The notes beneath the pieces are model-generated. The model worked only from the letters and a program-made list of their open reading frames with translations. It did no database searches and was not told the origin of the DNA. Positions 32,648 through 41,782 of a stretch of DNA of 64,000 nucleotides are shown piece by piece. Positions within the stretch are counted from its first letter, which is position 1; each line of letters begins with the position of its first letter. The stretch is from the NCBI GenBank assembly GCA_944321185.1, contig CALUKH010000002.1, forward strand, positions 124,001 through 188,000. Direction: 5' to 3'. The translations under genes and the position numbers were made by a program. Source of the DNA: an uncultured Alistipes sp. (lineage in GTDB: Bacteria; Bacteroidota; Bacteroidia; Bacteroidales; Rikenellaceae).

Positions 32648-35351
32648 CGTGTCGCAAAGATACGCATTTTTCCGCTTCCGCAACGACCTCGCGAATCGTC
32701 GCAACCGTGCGTCGCAACTCCTCGTCGAGCCCTCCGGCCAGCGGATCATCGGCCGTTTCGGCGCGCCGCAGGGTCTCGGAGACCCGCCGCAGCCCCAGCA
32801 TCGTGAAGATCGGCACCATCTTGTGGGACAGCGCCCTGACCCCAGCCTGATCGCCCGTATCGAGGGCCCGCCCGAGCGCCGTGCAGTTGGCCGTCGTCTG
32901 CTCGACGAAGGAGCGCAGAATGCTCCGCGCCGCCTCGGCATCATCGCCCGCATAGGCCGTCAGAGGGCTGAAGTCGATCACCGCAGCCGGTTGCCTGGAG
33001 GAAGTCTCTCCGCTTTGGGCCGCCGGTAACGTGCCGGTATCTGCCCGGGCAGCATCCGTCCCGTCACCGTTCCGTCCCGCATTTGTCGCGTCAGCAATCG
33101 TTCCGGTCCCGGCCGGGTCGGCATCCGTCCCGGTCATCGAGGCCGAAGATGTCGTTGTGGCCGTCGTTACGGTCGGTTCGACGGCTGGATCCACCCCCGC
33201 CGGGCGGGCCGAACGCCACGCCTCCACGATTGCACCGACCAGCTCCTGCTGCGAAAAGGGCTTGCGCAGGCAGCCGGCAAAACCCTTCCCGCGCAGCAGG
33301 TCGAGGGTCAGCTCGCCGCGCGCCGAAACGGCCACAACGGGCCGTGTCGGATCGACCCCGTGTACGGTCTCCAGGACGCTGAAACCGTCGGCCGACGGCA
33401 TCTGTATGTCGGTCAGCACCACATCGAAACGCCCCTCCGTGACGACCTTGCCCACATATTCGGGATACTGGCACGCCTCGGCCTCGATACCGGCCCGGCG
33501 GCACATCGCGGCGGTCATCTCCAGCTGCAGAGGGTCGTCGTCGACCAGCAGCACACGCAGACCGCGACCGGGCATCTCTTGACTGTCGGGCCGCGGAGAG
33601 GCTGGACCGGGTTGCATGTCGGAATCGGGACCCGCCGCCGCGCCCTCCGCCTCGCGGACCGGCAGCGTCACGATGAAGCGGCTCCCCTCGCCGGGGCGGC
33701 TTTCGAGCGAGATACGACCGCCGAGCAGCTTCACCAGCCGGTCGACGATCGAGAGCCCCAGTCCGAATCCGTCGACCCCGCGGGCCGAACTCAACCGGAC
33801 GAATTCGCCGAAGATGCGTTCACGCTCTGCGCGTCCGATGCCGCGCCCGGTGTCGCGCACCGAAAAGATCAGTTCGCCACGCACGACGTCGACCCGCAGC
33901 TGCACCCAGCCCGCATCGGTGAATTTCAGGGCGTTGGATAACAGGTTGTCGGCGATCTGCCGGATGTGGAAGGCATCCCCCTCGACCATCCGGGCGGCAC
34001 CCGTCCCCGTCTCGAAACGCAGATCGAGCCCCCGGGCCGCAGCAGCAGCAGCAAACCCTGCCCGGATGGTCTCGAAAAGCTGCGCCGGACTGAAGACCAC
34101 GTGCTGCACCTCGATCTTGTGGATGTCCAGCCGGTAGAAGTCCAGGAGGCTGTTGACCAGCGCCAGCAGATGCTCCGACGAATCCTTCATGTTGTGCAGA
34201 TAGAGCGCCTGCCGTTTGTCATCCGTCAGCCGCGACAGCAGGTCGATATAACCCATCACCGAGCCCAGCGGCGCCTTGATGTCGTGCGTAATGGCCAGCA
34301 TCAGCTGTTCGCGGGCCGCCAGCAGAGCCTCCTTCTCGCGGTTGGCGCGCTCCAGTTCGCGGCGGTAGCGGTTGCCGCGGTTGATGTCGCGCCAGAGGAT
34401 CCCCACGAAGAAGAGCATCAGCAGAATCGAACCGCCGGCCACCCCGCCCAGAATGTGCGACGTGCGGCGCCGGATCCCCTCCGAACGGTGGATGCGGCGC
34501 ATGAGCAGGGCCGTATCCTCGGCTTCGAAGTCGAGGATCAGGCTGTAGATCTTCATGTTCACCAGGTCGTTGCTGTAACTCAGCCGCAACCCCTCCTGCC
34601 AGGCGCGGTCGTAGATCGACAGGCGGTTGCTCGTGACGCTGTCCTGAAGGGCCTGAAGGACCAGTTCGATCGTATCGCGCACCACCCCCACGGGCAGCAT
34701 CGATCCCGTCGCACGCCGCTGAGCAGACACCTCGACCGTATCCCGCCGCGTCCCGAACAGATCGGCCACCCGCCGCAGGAAAGGACGTCGTGCATGCGAT
34801 TCCTCGAGCGTATCGGGCGAATTGCCGCCGTCACCGCCGGAGGGCCCTGCAGGCCGGTGCGTGCGGCGGAAGGGGGTCGTATCGGCCACGATGCTCGCCT
34901 GAGGGCCGATCAGTTCGCGGATGCTCTTGTTGAGCAGCCCGGAGGTCGATCCGGCCCGGATCGTCCGGTGAAGACGCATCGTGCGCTGCTCCTTGTCGGC
35001 CAGCAGCCGCGTGATGCTGTCCAGCCGCAGCCGCTGCAGCGAATCCTCCACGGCGGTCAGCTGCCGCAGCGTATCGATGCACTCCCGTACGGTCCGCAGT
35101 TCGCCCCGGTAGCGGTTTTCGTAGGAGAGGTAGCCGGCGATCATCAGCTGACCGTAGCTCTCGGCCTGGTAGAGGTGGTACAACGTGCGGTTGACGGCCG
35201 TGCGTTTGGTGTGCAGCAGGGCGTAGTCCCGGTCGGGCGCCGAAAAGCGCACCACCGCCCGATAGACATAGGCGATGGCCAGGATACTCACGGCCACCAG
35301 CAGCACGTATCCCGCCACGATCTTGGTTTTGACGAATTTCGACTCCTTCAC
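32625..35351 (-). CDS. Hybrid sensor histidine kinase with receiver and Hpt domains
   Basis: Starting at the GTG at 35351, the protein has 908 residues. Membrane helices lie at about 10-31 and 308-330 with a periplasmic sensor region between them of no recognised fold. Next come HisKA (LMLAITHDIKAPLGSV, His356), an HATPase domain at about 410-565 (NLLSNALKF, FSVRDTGRGIG, FGLGLSIVDRLV), a receiver at about 595-720 with Asp648 (VVLTDIQMP) and a C-terminal Hpt domain with His843 (LSHKM). It should run a His-Asp-His-Asp phosphorelay ending on the sigma-54 regulator encoded next to it. A frame-open start at 35387 would lie upstream of a good promoter box, so I rejected it. Confidence 0.9.
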   Translation of the reverse strand: MKESKFVKTKIVAGYVLLVAVSILAIAYVYRAVVRFSAPDRDYALLHTKRTAVNRTLYHLYQAESYGQLMIAGYLSYENRYRGELRTVRECIDTLRQLTAVEDSLQRLRLDSITRLLADKEQRTMRLHRTIRAGSTSGLLNKSIRELIGPQASIVADTTPFRRTHRPAGPSGGDGGNSPDTLEESHARRPFLRRVADLFGTRRDTVEVSAQRRATGSMLPVGVVRDTIELVLQALQDSVTSNRLSIYDRAWQEGLRLSYSNDLVNMKIYSLILDFEAEDTALLMRRIHRSEGIRRRTSHILGGVAGGSILLMLFFVGILWRDINRGNRYRRELERANREKEALLAAREQLMLAITHDIKAPLGSVMGYIDLLSRLTDDKRQALYLHNMKDSSEHLLALVNSLLDFYRLDIHKIEVQHVVFSPAQLFETIRAGFAAAAAARGLDLRFETGTGAARMVEGDAFHIRQIADNLLSNALKFTDAGWVQLRVDVVRGELIFSVRDTGRGIGRAERERIFGEFVRLSSARGVDGFGLGLSIVDRLVKLLGGRISLESRPGEGSRFIVTLPVREAEGAAAGPDSDMQPGPASPRPDSQEMPGRGLRVLLVDDDPLQLEMTAAMCRRAGIEAEACQYPEYVGKVVTEGRFDVVLTDIQMPSADGFSVLETVHGVDPTRPVVAVSARGELTLDLLRGKGFAGCLRKPFSQQELVGAIVEAWRSARPAGVDPAVEPTVTTATTTSSASMTGTDADPAGTGTIADATNAGRNGDGTDAARADTGTLPAAQSGETSSRQPAAVIDFSPLTAYAGDDAEAARSILRSFVEQTTANCTALGRALDTGDQAGVRALSHKMVPIFTMLGLRRVSETLRRAETADDPLAGGLDEELRRTVATIREVVAEAEKCVSLRHDETDSDS
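32655..32662 (-). promoter_or_regulatory. Internal promoter TTG-N18-TATCTTTG of the response regulator
   Basis: On the minus strand TATCTTTG ends 7 nt before the ATG. A TTG (CAA at 32681-32683) lies 18 nt upstream, close to the phylum's -33/-7 spacing. It sits inside the 3' end of the kinase gene. Transcripts would be leaderless or nearly so. Confidence 0.5.
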
Positions 35352-35356
35352 GCCGT

Positions 35357-35364
35357 CAAAGATA
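35357..35364 (-). promoter_or_regulatory. Promoter TTG-N20-TATCTTTG of the hybrid kinase
   Basis: On the minus strand TATCTTTG ends 5 nt before the GTG start. A TTG (CAA at 35385-35387) lies 20 nt upstream, matching the Bacteroidota -33/-7 layout. It implies a leaderless or near-leaderless message. Confidence 0.6.
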
Positions 35365-35446
35365 CGCAAACTTCCGCCAACGGCCAACCCCCGTCCTCAC
35401 CCGGTCTGCGCCAGCCATCGGCATCAGAGGACAAAACCGGCTGTAA

Positions 35447-35465
35447 TTTATCGAAATTCGATAAA
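35447..35465. promoter_or_regulatory. Palindromic operator TTTATCG-N5-CGATAAA before the ABC exporter
   Basis: The two 7-bp arms are perfect, and the inverted repeat extends to 10 bp per arm around one central base (35446-35466). Its right arm ends 17 bp before the -7 box at 35483, so a bound protein would block the -33 region. The same 7-5-7 palindrome occurs before sppA. Confidence 0.7.
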
Positions 35466-35482
35466 TCTTTCGCGATTTTACG

Positions 35483-35490
35483 TATATTTG
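35483..35490 (+). promoter_or_regulatory. -7 box TATATTTG of the ABC exporter operon
   Basis: Exact TAnnTTTG box 30 nt before the ATG. The -33 region coincides with the right arm of the palindrome. Confidence 0.6.
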
Positions 35491-35520
35491 CAGCACAACT
35501 TCGAAAACAGATACCCGCTC

Positions 35521-36471
35521 ATGAAGGATTTGCTTGCGGTCGAACACGTCTCCAAACGTTACGCCGACCATACGGCCCTCGACGACGTCTCGCTCTCGAT
35601 CCCCGAAGGATCGGTCTACGGGCTGCTCGGACCCAACGGCGCCGGAAAAACCACCCTCATCCGCATCATCAACCGCATCACGGCCCCCGACAGCGGCCGC
35701 GTGCTCTTCGACGGCCACGACATCGCCCCCGACGACGTCCGCCGCATCGGCTACCTGCCCGAGGAGCGCGGCCTCTACAAGAAGATGAAGGTCGGCGAAC
35801 AGGCCCTCTTCTTCGCCCGTCTGAAGGGGCTTTCGCGCCGCGAGGCCACCGTGCGGCTCAAAGCGTGGTTCGAACGCTTCGGCATCCAGGCGTGGTGGGA
35901 CAAGCGCGTCGAGGAGCTCTCGAAGGGGATGGCCCAGAAGGTGCAGTTCATCGTCACGGTGCTCCACCGGCCGCGGCTGCTGATCTTCGACGAACCCTTC
36001 TCGGGGTTCGACCCCATCAACGCCAACCTCCTGAAGGAGGAGATCCTCGCCCTGCGCGACGAGGGGGCCACGGTGATTTTCTCGACCCACAACATGTCGT
36101 CCGTGGAGGAGATCTGCGACCACATCACGCTCATCAACCGCTCGAAGAACATCCTCTCGGGGCGTGTCGACGAGATCCGCCGCCGTCACGGCGCCAACCT
36201 CTTCGAGGTGGCCTACCGCGGCGACGAGGCCGCACTGCGCCGTTCGCTCGAGGGACGGTGCGAAATTCTCGACGGCATCGCCGAAGAGAGCGTCGGCGAG
36301 TTCGCCGGCGAGAGCTCGCCCTATCGGACGCTCCGCCTCCACGTCGGACAGCCGGAACGCGTGCGGGAGGTCATCGCCACCGTCAACGAGACGGTCGACC
36401 TGCGGTCGTTCCGCGAACTGATCCCCTCGATGAACGACATCTTCATCCGCGCCGTCAACGGCACGCTCTAA
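35521..36471 (+). CDS. ABC transporter ATP-binding protein (NatA/DrrA-like)
   Basis: This 316-residue protein has Walker A GLLGPNGAGKTT at about 37-48, the Q-loop region around YLPEERGLYKKMKV, the signature LSKGMAQKVQFI, Walker B LLIFDEPFSG and the H-loop STHNMS. It ends in a DUF4162-type C-terminal domain from about residue 215. This is the ATPase of an ABC-2 type exporter; its permease follows 25 bp later. NatA-type pairs export sodium or drugs, but substrates vary and cannot be read from sequence. A palindromic operator before the promoter suggests repressor control. Confidence 0.93.
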   Translation: MKDLLAVEHVSKRYADHTALDDVSLSIPEGSVYGLLGPNGAGKTTLIRIINRITAPDSGRVLFDGHDIAPDDVRRIGYLPEERGLYKKMKVGEQALFFARLKGLSRREATVRLKAWFERFGIQAWWDKRVEELSKGMAQKVQFIVTVLHRPRLLIFDEPFSGFDPINANLLKEEILALRDEGATVIFSTHNMSSVEEICDHITLINRSKNILSGRVDEIRRRHGANLFEVAYRGDEAALRRSLEGRCEILDGIAEESVGEFAGESSPYRTLRLHVGQPERVREVIATVNETVDLRSFRELIPSMNDIFIRAVNGTL

Positions 36472-36496
36472 CCCGCCCCCGAAAACACGCAACACC

Positions 36497-37819
36497 ATGT
36501 CGACCAATATCCTGCTTATCATCCAGCGCGAATTCAACGAACGCGTCCGCAAAAAGTCCTTCATCCTCTCGACGCTCATCACGCCGATCCTGATGGTGGT
36601 CCTGATGGCCGCTCCGGCCCTGATCATGAAGTACTCGCACGGCGAGCAGAAACGCATCGCCGTGATCGACGACAGCGGACTCGTCGCCCCGCATCTCGAA
36701 AACAACGCCACGGTCTGCTTCGTGCCGACCGATCTGACGCCCGACGAGGCCCGCAAACAACTGACCGACCTCTTCGGCGTGCTCTGCATCGGACGCGACA
36801 TCCTCGATAACCCGAACGACGTACAGCTCTACGCCAACGCCTCGACGTCGCTCTCGCTCGAAAGCACCATCACCGAACAGATCGCCAAGATCCTCGAAAC
36901 CGAAAAGCTCAAGGCCTACGACATCAAGGATCTCGACCGGATTCTCGACCAGGTGAAGACCACGGTCACGATGCAGACCTTCCGCAACGACAAGTCGCAG
37001 GAGGAGCATGCCCAGGCCCGTTCGTCGGCCGCCGCCACGGCCATCGGCTACGTGCTGGGATTCATGCTCTACATCTTCCTGATGGCCTACGGATCGATGG
37101 TCATGCAGTCGGTCATCGAGGAGAAGAACAGCCGCGTGCTGGAGGTGATGGTCTCGTCGGTAAGGCCCTTCGACCTGATGATGGGCAAGATCCTCGGCGT
37201 GGCGGCCGTCGCCGTGGTGCAGATCCTCTTGTGGGGGCTTCTCGTGGCGGTCGTCGGCGGATTCGTGATGCCGCAGCTGCTGCCCGCCGAGGCCCTGAGC
37301 GGCATCGAGGCCATGCAGCAGGGGATGCCCGGCGCCGCAACGGGCGGTCTGGATCCCGAAATGATGCAGGCACTGGCCGCCATGACCGATCTGGGCTACA
37401 TCCTGCGGATCTTCGGTTTCCTGCTGCTGTTCGTCATCGGCGGATACCTGCTCTATTCGGCCATGTTCGCCGCCGTGGGATCGGCCGTCGACAACGTCCA
37501 GGACGCCTCGCAGCTGCAGATGCCCATCACGCTGCCGATCATCCTCGCCCTGCTGGTGATGCTGGCCGTCATCGAGGATCCCAATTCGCGGCTCTCGTTC
37601 TGGTTCTCGATCATCCCGCTCACCTCGCCCGTGGTGATGATGGCCCGCATCCCCTACGACATCCCCTGGTGGGAGATCCTCCTCTCGCTGGTGCTGCTCT
37701 ACGGATCGTTCGTCGGCATGGTCTGGCTGGCCGCCAAGATCTACCGCGTGGGCATCTTCATGTACGGCAAGAAACCCTCGTTCAGGGAGCTGTTCAAGTG
37801 GATCCGCTACAAATACTGA
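36497..37819 (+). CDS. ABC-2 type transporter permease (NatB-like)
   Basis: This 440-residue membrane protein starts with the typical cytosolic lead IIQREFNERVRKKSFILSTL, followed by a first membrane helix (about 25-45), an extracytoplasmic domain of about 130 residues and five more helices in the C-terminal half. The family block VMQSVIEEKNSRVLEVMVSSV and GKILGVAAVAVVQ is clear. A Met/Gly-rich loop lies near residue 275. It is the membrane partner of the ATPase directly upstream. The Bacteroidota members are often called sodium ABC transporter permeases, but the real substrate is unknown. Confidence 0.92.
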   Translation: MSTNILLIIQREFNERVRKKSFILSTLITPILMVVLMAAPALIMKYSHGEQKRIAVIDDSGLVAPHLENNATVCFVPTDLTPDEARKQLTDLFGVLCIGRDILDNPNDVQLYANASTSLSLESTITEQIAKILETEKLKAYDIKDLDRILDQVKTTVTMQTFRNDKSQEEHAQARSSAAATAIGYVLGFMLYIFLMAYGSMVMQSVIEEKNSRVLEVMVSSVRPFDLMMGKILGVAAVAVVQILLWGLLVAVVGGFVMPQLLPAEALSGIEAMQQGMPGAATGGLDPEMMQALAAMTDLGYILRIFGFLLLFVIGGYLLYSAMFAAVGSAVDNVQDASQLQMPITLPIILALLVMLAVIEDPNSRLSFWFSIIPLTSPVVMMARIPYDIPWWEILLSLVLLYGSFVGMVWLAAKIYRVGIFMYGKKPSFRELFKWIRYKY

Positions 37820-37872
37820 CCCCGCCGCCGCACCGCCGCAATCGAACGTCCCGACGGCTGAAAATCAATTTT

Positions 37873-37906
37873 CTGTTATTCGGATAACAGGTTTCCTGAA
37901 TTTTTT
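37873..37906 (+). terminator. Possible weak terminator after the ABC permease
   Basis: CTGTTAT-TCGG-ATAACAG is a perfect 7-bp stem with a stable tetraloop. A T-run follows at 37900-37906, about 10 nt past the stem, which is further than usual. Confidence 0.4.
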
Positions 37907-37909
37907 CAT

Positions 37910-37917
37910 TAAATTTG
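37910..37917 (+). promoter_or_regulatory. -7 box TAAATTTG of pgk
   Basis: Exact TAnnTTTG match with a leader of about 80 nt before pgk. Confidence 0.5.
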
Positions 37918-37999
37918 TCGCGGATTTGGAAACCGCCTGCGGACATCCGGATCCGATGGAAAGGAATAATTTCTACAAAATACTTAAAATCAAAGAGCT

Positions 38000-39262
38000 A
38001 TGAACTCGATTGACACTTACGATTTCAAAGGCAAACGCGCGATCATCCGCGTGGATTTCAATGTGCCCCTCAACGAGAAGGGCGAGGTAACCGACGACAC
38101 GCGTATCCGTGCCGCCATGCCGACGATCAAGAAGGTCCTGGCCGAGGGCGGATCGGTGATCCTCATGTCGCACATGGGTCGTCCGAAGAAGAACCCCGAT
38201 CCGAAATATTCGCTCGAACAGATCGTTCCCGCCATCGAGAAGAATCTCGGCGTGAAGGTCCAGTTCGCCGGTGACTGCATGGGCGAAAAGGCCGCCGAGA
38301 TGTGCAAGAACATCAAGCCGGGCGAGGTGGTTCTGCTCGAAAACCTGCGTTTCTACGCCGAGGAGGAGGGCAAACCCCGCGGTCTGGCCGAGGACGCCAC
38401 CAAGGAGGAGAAGGATGCCGCCAAGAAGGCCCTCAAGGAGGGTCCGCAGAAGGAGTTCGTCAAGAAACTCGCTTCGTATGCCGACTGCTACATCAACGAC
38501 GCCTTCGGTACGGCTCACCGCAAGCACGCTTCGACCTATCTGATCGCCAAGCACTTCCCCAACGACAAGATGTTCGGCTATCTGATGGAGAAGGAGGTCA
38601 AGGCCATCTCGTCGCTCATGGAGGCCCCGCAGCACCCGTTCTGCGCCATCATCGGCGGTTCGAAGGTTTCGACCAAGATCGGCGTGATCAAGGCGCTGAT
38701 CGAGAAGGTTGACTCGATTGTCATCGGCGGCGGCATGACCTACACGTTCGCCGCAGCCCAGGGCGGAAAGGTCGGCAACTCGATCTGCGAACCCGACATG
38801 TTCCCCGTTGCCCTGGAGATCCTCGAGCTGGCCAAGAAGAAGGGTGTACAGCTCGTCATGTCGCCCGATGCGCTGATCGCCGACGCATTCTCGGCCGACG
38901 CCAATACCTCGACGGCTCCGGCCGACAACATCCCCGACGGATGGGAGGGTGTCGACATCGCCGACGAAGGCAAGAAGATCTTCCGCGAGCACATTCTCGG
39001 CTGCAAGACCATCCTGTGGAACGGCCCGGTAGGTGTCTTCGAGATCGACAAGTTCGCCACGGGCTCCAAGGAGGTGGCTCTGGCCATCGCCGAGGCTACG
39101 AAGAAGGGCGCCTACTCGCTCATCGGCGGCGGCGACTCGGTAGCCTGCATCAACAAGTTCGGCCTGGCCGACCAGGTTTCCTACATCTCGACCGGCGGCG
39201 GCGCCCTGCTCGAGTACATCGAGTTCGGTACGCTGCCCGGTGTTGAGGCCATCCGCGAATAG
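38000..39262 (+). CDS. pgk: Phosphoglycerate kinase
   Basis: This 420-residue enzyme has full length for the family. It shows [24 protein letters not shown] at the N-terminus, [18 protein letters not shown], the block [13 protein letters not shown], the ATP-binding NGPVGVFE and the C-terminal [13 protein letters not shown] with [12 protein letters not shown]. It makes ATP from 1,3-bisphosphoglycerate in glycolysis. Codon use is highly biased, as expected for an abundant protein. It stands alone with its own promoter box at 37910. Confidence 0.98.
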   Translation: MNSIDTYDFKGKRAIIRVDFNVPLNEKGEVTDDTRIRAAMPTIKKVLAEGGSVILMSHMGRPKKNPDPKYSLEQIVPAIEKNLGVKVQFAGDCMGEKAAEMCKNIKPGEVVLLENLRFYAEEEGKPRGLAEDATKEEKDAAKKALKEGPQKEFVKKLASYADCYINDAFGTAHRKHASTYLIAKHFPNDKMFGYLMEKEVKAISSLMEAPQHPFCAIIGGSKVSTKIGVIKALIEKVDSIVIGGGMTYTFAAAQGGKVGNSICEPDMFPVALEILELAKKKGVQLVMSPDALIADAFSADANTSTAPADNIPDGWEGVDIADEGKKIFREHILGCKTILWNGPVGVFEIDKFATGSKEVALAIAEATKKGAYSLIGGGDSVACINKFGLADQVSYISTGGGALLEYIEFGTLPGVEAIRE

Positions 39263-39287
39263 GCTGTCCGACGAACCCAAAAATCCC

Positions 39288-39325
39288 GAAACGGAGATTT
39301 CCGGTCCTCCGGAGGTCTCCGTTTC
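39288..39325 (+). terminator. Long hairpin between pgk and the M13 peptidase
   Basis: A 17-bp stem with two G-U wobbles (GAAACGGAGA...TCTCCGTTTC) closes a TCCT loop. No T-run follows. It lies 26 bp after the pgk stop and 20 bp before the next ATG, and could be an attenuating or stabilising structure rather than a classical terminator. Confidence 0.5.
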
Positions 39326-39345
39326 TCATCGAAACCCGAACCGTT

Positions 39346-41385
39346 ATGAAACGTATCATTCTTTTAGCAACAACCGTGGCCTGTATGGCAGCCTGTCAGA
39401 ACAACTCCACCACCAAGGTTCCGGCCATCGACCCGTCGAACTTCGACCTCTCGGTAGCCCCCAACGCCGATTTCTACCAGTACGCCACGGGCGGCTGGCA
39501 GAAGAAAAACCCGCTCAAACCCGAATTCTCGCGCTACGGCTCCTTCGACGTGCTGCGCGAAAACAACGAAAAGCGCATCAACCAGCTCTTCCAGGAGATG
39601 ACCCGGCTCGAGACCACGCCCGGAAGCGTCGAGCAGAAGATCGCCGACCTCTACAAGATGGGGCTCGATTCGACGCGTCTGAACGCCGAAGGCGCCGCGC
39701 CGCTGGCTGCCGACCTGAAGCTCGTCGACGGACTTACCGACCGTGCACAGCTGCCTCAGCTGCTGGCCGAGATCCACATGGCGCTGGCCAACCCGTTCTT
39801 CGGCATCGGCGTGATGGCCGACCTGATGAACAGCAACCTCAACACGCTCTACGTCGGGCAGGCGGGGCTGTCGATGGGCGACCGCGACTACTACGTCGAC
39901 CCGGAGAATGCCAAGATCAAGCAGGCCTACCGCGATTACCTCGTACGACTCTTCACCCTGTGCGGTTATGAGGCCGAAGCCGCCGACAAGGCTGCGGCCG
40001 ACGCCCTGGCGGTGGAGGATTCGCTGGCCGAAGTCTTCTTCTCGAATGTCGAGAAGCGCGACATCCCGGCCCAGTACAACCCGATGACCCGCGAGGAGTT
40101 CACCCGCACGTACGACGCCCTCGACTGGGACGTCTACTTCCAGCAGATGGGTCTTGCACAGGTCGACCGGCTGGTTGTCGAGCAGAAGCGCGTCATGGAG
40201 CGCGTCAACGAACTGCTCAAGACCCTGCCGCTCGAAACCATCCGCCACTACCTGGCCGCACAGATCATCAACGGCGGCGCCTCGTCGCTGAGCGACGACT
40301 TCCAGACCGCCTCGTTCGAGTTCTACGGCCGCACGATGTCGGGCCAGCAGGAGCAGAAACCCCGCTGGAAACGCGCCATGTCGGTGCCCAACAACCTGCT
40401 GGGCGAGGCCGTCGGCGAGATGTACGTGGCCAAGTACTTCCCCGAGAAGGACAAGCAGCGCATGACGCAGCTGGTCAAGAACCTGCAGACGTCGCTCTCG
40501 CAGCACATCGCCGCTCTGGACTGGATGTCCGACGCCACGAAGGCCAAGGCTCAGGAGAAACTGGCCGCCTTCACCGTCAAGATCGGATACCCGGACAAGT
40601 GGAAGGACTACTCGACGCTCACGATCGATCCGGCGAAGAGCTACTACGAGAATCTGCGTGACGCCAGTCTCTGGGCCACGAAGGACAACCTCTCGAAATA
40701 CGGCAAACCGGTCGATCGCGACGAATGGGGCATGACGCCGCAGACGGTCAACGCCTACTACAACCCGACGACCAACGAGATCTGCTTCCCGGCCGCCATC
40801 CTGCAGCCGCCGTTCTACAACCCGGATGCCGACGACGCGGTGAACTACGGTGCCATCGGCGTGGTGATCGGCCACGAAATGACCCACGGATTCGACGACC
40901 AGGGCCGTCAGTTCGACAAGGACGGCAACATGAACAACTGGTGGACGGATGCCGATGCCGAGGCCTTCAAGGCCAAGACCGAAGTGCTGGTCAAGCAGTT
41001 CGACGCCATCGAGGTGCTCCCGGCCAAGGACGGACAGCCGGCCCTGCATGCCAACGGTGCACTGTGTCTGGGTGAGAACATCGCCGATCAGGGCGGTCTG
41101 CGTGTCGCCTGGACGGCCTACCAGAACTCGCTCGAGGGCGGGGAGCATCCGGCCCCGATCGACGGATTCACCGATGCCCAGCGCTTCTACCTGGCCTACG
41201 CCACGCTCTGGGCCCAGAACATCCGCGACGAGGAGGCGGCCCGTCTGACCAAACTCGACGTACACTCGCTGGGAAAATGGCGTGTGAATGCCACGCTGCG
41301 CAACCTGCAGGACTTCTACGACGCCTTCGGAATCACCGACGGCGCGATGTTCATGCCCGAGGAGGAGCGTGTGATCATCTGGTAG
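39346..41385 (+). CDS. pepO: M13-family zinc endopeptidase (PepO/neprilysin-like) lipoprotein
   Basis: This 679-residue protein has a lipoprotein signal (MKRIILLATTVACMAAC). The M13 N-terminal domain (PNADFYQYATGGWQKKN) extends to about residue 400 and the catalytic domain follows. Zinc ligands are His510 and His514 in HEMTH with Glu511 as base, and Glu577 in ENIAD with Asp581. NAYYNPTTNEICFPAAILQPPFY is the NAYY substrate-binding block. It ends in VIIW, like the CxxW end of the family. It cleaves peptides in the periplasm or at the outer membrane. Confidence 0.95.
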   Translation: MKRIILLATTVACMAACQNNSTTKVPAIDPSNFDLSVAPNADFYQYATGGWQKKNPLKPEFSRYGSFDVLRENNEKRINQLFQEMTRLETTPGSVEQKIADLYKMGLDSTRLNAEGAAPLAADLKLVDGLTDRAQLPQLLAEIHMALANPFFGIGVMADLMNSNLNTLYVGQAGLSMGDRDYYVDPENAKIKQAYRDYLVRLFTLCGYEAEAADKAAADALAVEDSLAEVFFSNVEKRDIPAQYNPMTREEFTRTYDALDWDVYFQQMGLAQVDRLVVEQKRVMERVNELLKTLPLETIRHYLAAQIINGGASSLSDDFQTASFEFYGRTMSGQQEQKPRWKRAMSVPNNLLGEAVGEMYVAKYFPEKDKQRMTQLVKNLQTSLSQHIAALDWMSDATKAKAQEKLAAFTVKIGYPDKWKDYSTLTIDPAKSYYENLRDASLWATKDNLSKYGKPVDRDEWGMTPQTVNAYYNPTTNEICFPAAILQPPFYNPDADDAVNYGAIGVVIGHEMTHGFDDQGRQFDKDGNMNNWWTDADAEAFKAKTEVLVKQFDAIEVLPAKDGQPALHANGALCLGENIADQGGLRVAWTAYQNSLEGGEHPAPIDGFTDAQRFYLAYATLWAQNIRDEEAARLTKLDVHSLGKWRVNATLRNLQDFYDAFGITDGAMFMPEEERVIIW

Positions 41386-41429
41386 AGGCTCTGCCATGTG
41401 CCGGGGAGGCGATTCCTCCCGGCGACTTC

Positions 41430-41470
41430 AAAAAAGAACCGTCCGGCGGAATCCGGACGGTTCTTTTTTT
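41430..41470 (+). terminator. Terminator after the M13 peptidase
   Basis: A perfect 17-bp stem (AAAAAAGAACCGTCCGG with CCGGACGGTTCTTTTTT) around a 6-nt loop, followed by T's. It is symmetrical, so it may also end transcripts coming from the opposite patatin gene. Confidence 0.92.
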
Positions 41471-41601
41471 GTGAAGCGCGGAGGTGCGATCCGTCCGCAG
41501 TGCCTCCCGGAGCCGGACGGCCGGACGGGCCGACCGCAGCATAAATTGAAGCCGGGAAACTGTCCGGCAGAAAAGAGCGCCGTCGATCCACCCCGCAAAG
41601 G

Positions 41602-41700
41602 GCATTTTCCGGCCCGCAGAAGTGAAATCCGGCCCGCATGCAATCTTCCCGACGGCCGACCACCCGATCAGTCAATAAAGAGCATTTTCCGGCCCGCAGA
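41602..41700. repeat. Direct repeat GCATTTTCCGGCCCGCAGA, two copies 80 bp apart
   Basis: The 19-mer occurs at 41602-41620 and 41682-41700. A shorter TCCGGCCCGCA copy lies near 41628. This is part of a repeat-rich 390-bp gap between two convergent genes. Confidence 0.85.
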
Positions 41701-41704
41701 GACA

Positions 41705-41782
41705 CGATCGCGTCCGAATGCAGCCCAGCCTCCAGGCTGTCAACGATCGCGTCCGAATGCAGTCCAGCCTCCAGGCTGTCAA
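41705..41782. repeat. 39-bp tandem duplication across the end of the patatin gene
   Basis: Units 41705-41743 and 41744-41782 differ at one base (CCC versus TCC within CAGCCCAGCC). Each contains a small hairpin CAGCCT-CC-AGGCTG. The second unit ends exactly over the TGA stop (41779-41781) of the patatin gene. GTCAATAAA, the sequence at the gene end, also recurs at 41671-41679. Confidence 0.9.

Noticed and set aside
35352..35387. Start of the hybrid kinase at ATG 35387
   Set aside because: This would put the TTG-N20-TATCTTTG promoter inside the gene; the GTG at 35351 gives a standard short basic lead before the first helix.
41705..41782. Possible CRISPR or IS end from the 39-bp repeat
   Set aside because: Only two contiguous copies, no spacer, no terminal inverted repeats and no transposase nearby.
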